DNA of 8,178 nucleotides from assembly GCA_946886065.1 (NCBI GenBank), contig CAMPHU010000204.1, positions 1 through 8,178 on the forward strand, in the 5' to 3' direction. The translations under genes were made by a program, and so were the position numbers. Of the stretch, positions 6,333 through 8,178 are shown one piece after another. Below the pieces are notes generated by a model. It saw nothing but the letters and a program-made list of their open reading frames with translations, was not told the DNA's origin and searched no databases. The stretch comes from an uncultured Massilia sp. (GTDB lineage Bacteria > Pseudomonadota > Gammaproteobacteria > Burkholderiales > Burkholderiaceae). Every line of letters starts with the position of its first letter. Position 1 is the stretch's first letter.

Positions 6333-6338
6333 CTCCTC
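6333..6338 (-). promoter_or_regulatory. Shine-Dalgarno sequence fixing the ctaE start
   Basis: GAGGAG on the minus strand, with the six-base spacer ATAAAG before the ATG at 6324-6326. It decides against the upstream in-frame TTG at 6344, which would encode MIEEIK through this same site. Confidence 0.85.
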
Positions 6339-6380
6339 AATCAAACTCTTTTGAATTGTTGGGTAGTTCTTATCACTTGG

Positions 6381-6398
6381 CCCCCGCCTGCGCGGGGG
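6381..6398. repeat. REP-like GC palindrome between the DUF2970 gene and ctaE
   Basis: Seven-base inverted repeat CCCCCGC/GCGGGGG with a four-base loop, flanked by GTGAC on one side and CCAAG on the other. Its form (GTCACCCCCGCGCAGG then CGGGGG) resembles the dispersed intergenic REP-type palindromes common in proteobacterial genomes. No T-tract lies on either side, so it is not a classical terminator. It may modulate mRNA stability between upstream genes and ctaE. Repeat status cannot be proved from one copy. Confidence 0.5.
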
Positions 6399-6443
6399 TG
6401 ACGTTCAAGCGCCATGGGCCAGAACGTTTGACTGCCTGTTCTT

Positions 6444-6653
6444 CTACTGCGACACCGCGAACCTGACCACCAGCAGCAGCAGGCCGATGAACAGCGCCGC
6501 TCCGATCAGCCCGGCGATGATGACATGCACCGGATTCAGGTTGGCGGCGTCGCTTTCATAGTCGCGGCGCTTGCGCACGCCGAAGAAGGACCAGAACACC
6601 GCCTTCATCGTGGCAAGGAAACTGGCCTTGCGTTGGTGCGGTTTCTCCTCCAC
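6444..6653 (-). CDS. DUF2970 family small membrane protein
   Basis: The product is 69 residues with one clear membrane helix near the C-terminus (about 44-66). The basic N-terminal half includes KAVFWSFFGVRKRRDYESD (17-35), a block I associate with DUF2970 (PF11174), a family found beside ctaG and ctaE in betaproteobacteria. No function is established. Its place between an assembly factor and subunit III suggests a complex IV accessory or assembly role. The start is a GTG at 6653, supported by AAGGAG five bases upstream; that site overlaps the ctaG stop, giving a nine-base gap and likely translational coupling. A later ATG (codon 16) would lose the conserved basic region and has no such site. 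The helix ends at the extreme C-terminus with FAVSQ. Confidence 0.85.
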   Translation of the reverse strand: MEEKPHQRKASFLATMKAVFWSFFGVRKRRDYESDAANLNPVHVIIAGLIGAALFIGLLLLVVRFAVSQ

Positions 6654-6662
6654 GCCTGCTCC

Positions 6663-7232
6663 TTATTTGGCCGCCACGGTGTTGACGCCGTTCATGCCGC
6701 CGATCTCGAAGAACGTATACGACAAGGTGATGTTCTTCACTTCGCGCGGCAGCGCCGGATCGATGAAGAACACCACCGGCATCTGGCGCGCCTCGTTCGC
6801 CTTCAGGGTCTGCTCCTGGAAACAGAAGCATTCGACCTTCTTGAAGTGCGGCGTGGCGGACTGCGGCGCATAGCTGGGAATCGCCTGGGCCTTGACCACC
6901 CTGCTCTGCGTGTTGACCACCTCATAGACAACCGTGGTCAGCTCGCCCGGATGCACCTCGATGCTGCGCTGGGTCGGGCGGAAACGCCACGGCCCCTGCG
7001 CATTGCCGTCCAGCTCGATCGTGATGCGGCGCGAACGGTCGACCTGGGTATTCGTCGGCGCCTCCACGAAGCCATCCTTCTGGGTCAGCACGTTAATGCC
7101 GAGCACCTCGCAGATCTGGCGGTACATCGGCACCAGCGCGTAACCGAAACCGAACATCATCACCGCCACCACCACCAGTTTTCCCAGGGTGGAGCGGTTC
7201 AGGCGCCGGATGCGGCTGTTGATCGCTGCCAT
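6663..7232 (-). CDS. ctaG: Cytochrome c oxidase assembly protein, Cox11/CtaG copper chaperone
   Basis: CtaG (Cox11) is a membrane-anchored periplasmic chaperone that delivers Cu(I) to the CuB site of subunit I. The 189-residue protein begins with a short basic cytoplasmic tail and one helix (about 18-35), ending in PMYRQICEVLGI (35-46), where C41 is the conserved cysteine near the membrane. The immunoglobulin-like domain includes WRFRPTQ (82-88), PSYAPQSATPHFKKVECFCF split as PSYAP (119-123) and the copper motif CFCF (135-138; C135, C137), then MPVVFFIDPALP (151-162) and ITLSYTFFE (168-176). All expected residues are present and length is normal. The ATG at 7232 is one base from the stop of the preceding small gene, in the arrangement TGAGATG, so translation is probably coupled. 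No strong Shine-Dalgarno sequence is seen. Confidence 0.97.
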   Translation of the reverse strand: MAAINSRIRRLNRSTLGKLVVVAVMMFGFGYALVPMYRQICEVLGINVLTQKDGFVEAPTNTQVDRSRRITIELDGNAQGPWRFRPTQRSIEVHPGELTTVVYEVVNTQSRVVKAQAIPSYAPQSATPHFKKVECFCFQEQTLKANEARQMPVVFFIDPALPREVKNITLSYTFFEIGGMNGVNTVAAK

Positions 7233-7233
7233 C

Positions 7234-7344
7234 TCAGCCCAGGAGAGTGAACTTGACGAACACGCTCGCGAAGAAGAACAGCGCGATCCCGCCCAGCACC
7301 AGGGCGGTCTTCAGGTTGCTGGGTTTGCGGACATCCTGGTTCAT
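7234..7344 (-). CDS. Small single-helix cytochrome oxidase assembly protein (36 aa)
   Basis: This is a 36-residue reading frame fitted between ctaD and ctaG with two bases before and one base after it. The product has a polar, basic N-terminus (MNQDVRKPSNLK) and one helix (about 13-35) rich in Leu, Phe and Ala, ending KFTLLG. Location and form match the 'cytochrome oxidase small assembly protein' annotated at this place in other Burkholderiales; I know of no experimental role. The start ATG at 7344 follows the ctaD stop directly (TAATCATG), and the only possible ribosome site is GTGAAG at the end of ctaD. The tight packing on both sides argues that it is a real gene and not a chance frame. 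Confidence 0.8.
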   Translation of the reverse strand: MNQDVRKPSNLKTALVLGGIALFFFASVFVKFTLLG

Positions 7345-7346
7345 GA

Positions 7347-8178
7347 TTACTTCACCAGCGGCGGGGTTTCGAAGGTGTGGAAGGGCGCCGGGCTCGGCAC
7401 GGTCCACTCCAGGCCTTCCGCGCCTTCCCACGGTTTGGCGTCCGCCTTCTTGCCGCCGCGGATGGTCGGCAGCACCACGAAGAACAGGAAGTACACCTGC
7501 GACAGGCCGAAGCCGAAGGCGCCGATGGACACGATCATGTTGTAGTCCGTGAACTGGGTGGCGTAGTCCGCATAGCGGCGCGGCATGCCGGCCAGGCCCA
7601 GGAAGTGCATCGGGAAGAAGGTGATGTTGAAGGTGATCAGCGACAGCCAGAAGTGGATCTTGCCGGCGGTCTCGGGATACATGTGGCCGGTCCACTTCGG
7701 CGCCCAGTAGTAGAAGCCCGCGAACAGCGCGAACAGCGAGCCGGCCACCAGCACGTAGTGGAAGTGCGCCACCACGTAATAGGTGTCGTGCACCTGGATG
7801 TCGATCGGGGTCACCGCCAGGATCAGGCCGGTGAAACCGCCCATGGTGAACACGAAGATGAAGCCGACCGCGAACAGCATCGGGGTCTCGAAGGTCATCG
7901 AGCCCTTCCACATGGTGGCGACCCAGTTGAACACCTTCACGCCGGTCGGCACGGAGATGAGCATGGTGGCGTACATGAAGAACAGCTGCGAGGTCACCGG
8001 CATGCCGGTGGTGAACATGTGGTGGGCCCAGACGATGAAGGACAGGATCGCGATCGAGGCGGTCGCGTAGACCATCGAGGCGTAGCCGAACAGCGGCTTG
8101 CGGGCGAAGGCCGGGATGATCTGCGACACGATGCCGAAGGCCGGCAGGATCATGATGTAGACCTCGGGGTGGCCGAAG
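7347..8178 (-). CDS. ctaD: Cytochrome c oxidase subunit I, N-terminal half beyond the window
   Basis: Subunit I houses heme a, the heme a3-CuB oxygen-reduction centre and the proton channels. The last 276 codons are present (full-length proteins are about 530). The visible part opens with FGHPEVY, whose His and Tyr are the CuB ligand and the cross-linked tyrosine of A-family heme-copper oxidases. Next come WAHHMFTTGM with the two remaining CuB histidines, ISVPTGVKVFNW with the K-channel lysine, and HDTYYVVAHFHYVL with the axial histidines for hemes a3 and a. The C-terminus is GAEGLEWTVPSPAPFHTFETPPLVK (split at PSPAP). The Tyr in HPEVY and the K-channel lysine mark an aa3-type A1-family enzyme and not a cbb3 oxidase. 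The stop at 7347-7349 is two bases from the next start. ctaC (subunit II) would be expected upstream, outside the window. Confidence 0.98.
   Translation of the reverse strand, partial: FGHPEVYIMILPAFGIVSQIIPAFARKPLFGYASMVYATASIAILSFIVWAHHMFTTGMPVTSQLFFMYATMLISVPTGVKVFNWVATMWKGSMTFETPMLFAVGFIFVFTMGGFTGLILAVTPIDIQVHDTYYVVAHFHYVLVAGSLFALFAGFYYWAPKWTGHMYPETAGKIHFWLSLITFNITFFPMHFLGLAGMPRRYADYATQFTDYNMIVSIGAFGFGLSQVYFLFFVVLPTIRGGKKADAKPWEGAEGLEWTVPSPAPFHTFETPPLVK

Noticed and set aside
6327..6344. Six-codon upstream extension of ctaE from a TTG
   Set aside because: It would include the GAGGAG ribosome site as coding sequence; the ATG at 6326 is correctly spaced from that site.
6381..6398. Intrinsic terminator before ctaE
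   Set aside because: No T-tract follows the stem on either strand; a REP-like element fits better.
5496..6401. 301-codon plus-strand frame opposite ctaE
   Set aside because: Composition is His/Arg/Glu-rich with no hydrophobic pattern or motif; subunit III on the other strand accounts for the open frame.
1..8178. CRISPR array, insertion sequence, tRNA or phage genes
   Set aside because: No regularly spaced direct repeats, transposase or integrase frames or tRNA-like folds were seen; every long stretch is accounted for by oxidase-related genes or the permease.

Overview
The window is high-GC DNA carrying the cytochrome c oxidase (aa3-type, complex IV) structural and assembly locus of what looks like a betaproteobacterium of the order Burkholderiales. 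Oxalobacteraceae (Massilia or a relative) is my best guess. That assignment rests on gene order (ctaD, small assembly protein, ctaG, DUF2970, ctaE, opposed DUF2909, SURF1, SCO-like protein, ctaA, ctaB, SCO) and on recognisable family motifs, not on any database search.

Layout from right to left, which is the direction of transcription for all genes but one. The 3' half of ctaD (subunit I) enters at the right edge. It is followed by a 36-residue membrane protein, ctaG (Cox11-type copper chaperone), a DUF2970 membrane protein and ctaE (subunit III), all on the minus strand and mostly 1-9 bases apart. The exception is a 117-base gap before ctaE that holds a REP-like GC palindrome. A good intrinsic terminator lies just past ctaE. 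Next comes one plus-strand gene, a 66-residue twin-membrane-helix protein (DUF2909 type), convergent with ctaE and divergent from SURF1. A second minus-strand run then begins: SURF1, an overlapping membrane-anchored SCO-like protein with CxxxC and a downstream DH pair, ctaA (heme A synthase), ctaB (heme O synthase), a SCO lipoprotein, and an AI-2E/PerM-family permease cut by the left edge.

The genes fit one job. CtaB farnesylates heme b to heme O and CtaA oxidises it to heme A. SURF1 is tied to heme A insertion into subunit I. CtaG and SCO proteins deliver copper to CuB and CuA. CtaD and CtaE are core subunits. ctaC (subunit II) is not in the window and probably lies beyond the right edge. 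The permease is the one gene with no known link to the oxidase.

I see no mobile element, CRISPR array, tRNA or rRNA, and no evidence of a wholly new system. The points most worth checking are the second SCO-like protein, the A7 tract in its overlap with SURF1, the hairpins over the ctaA and ctaB stop codons, the open ctaA frame running to the ctaB start, and the small membrane proteins. No gene-free stretch exceeds 120 bases.
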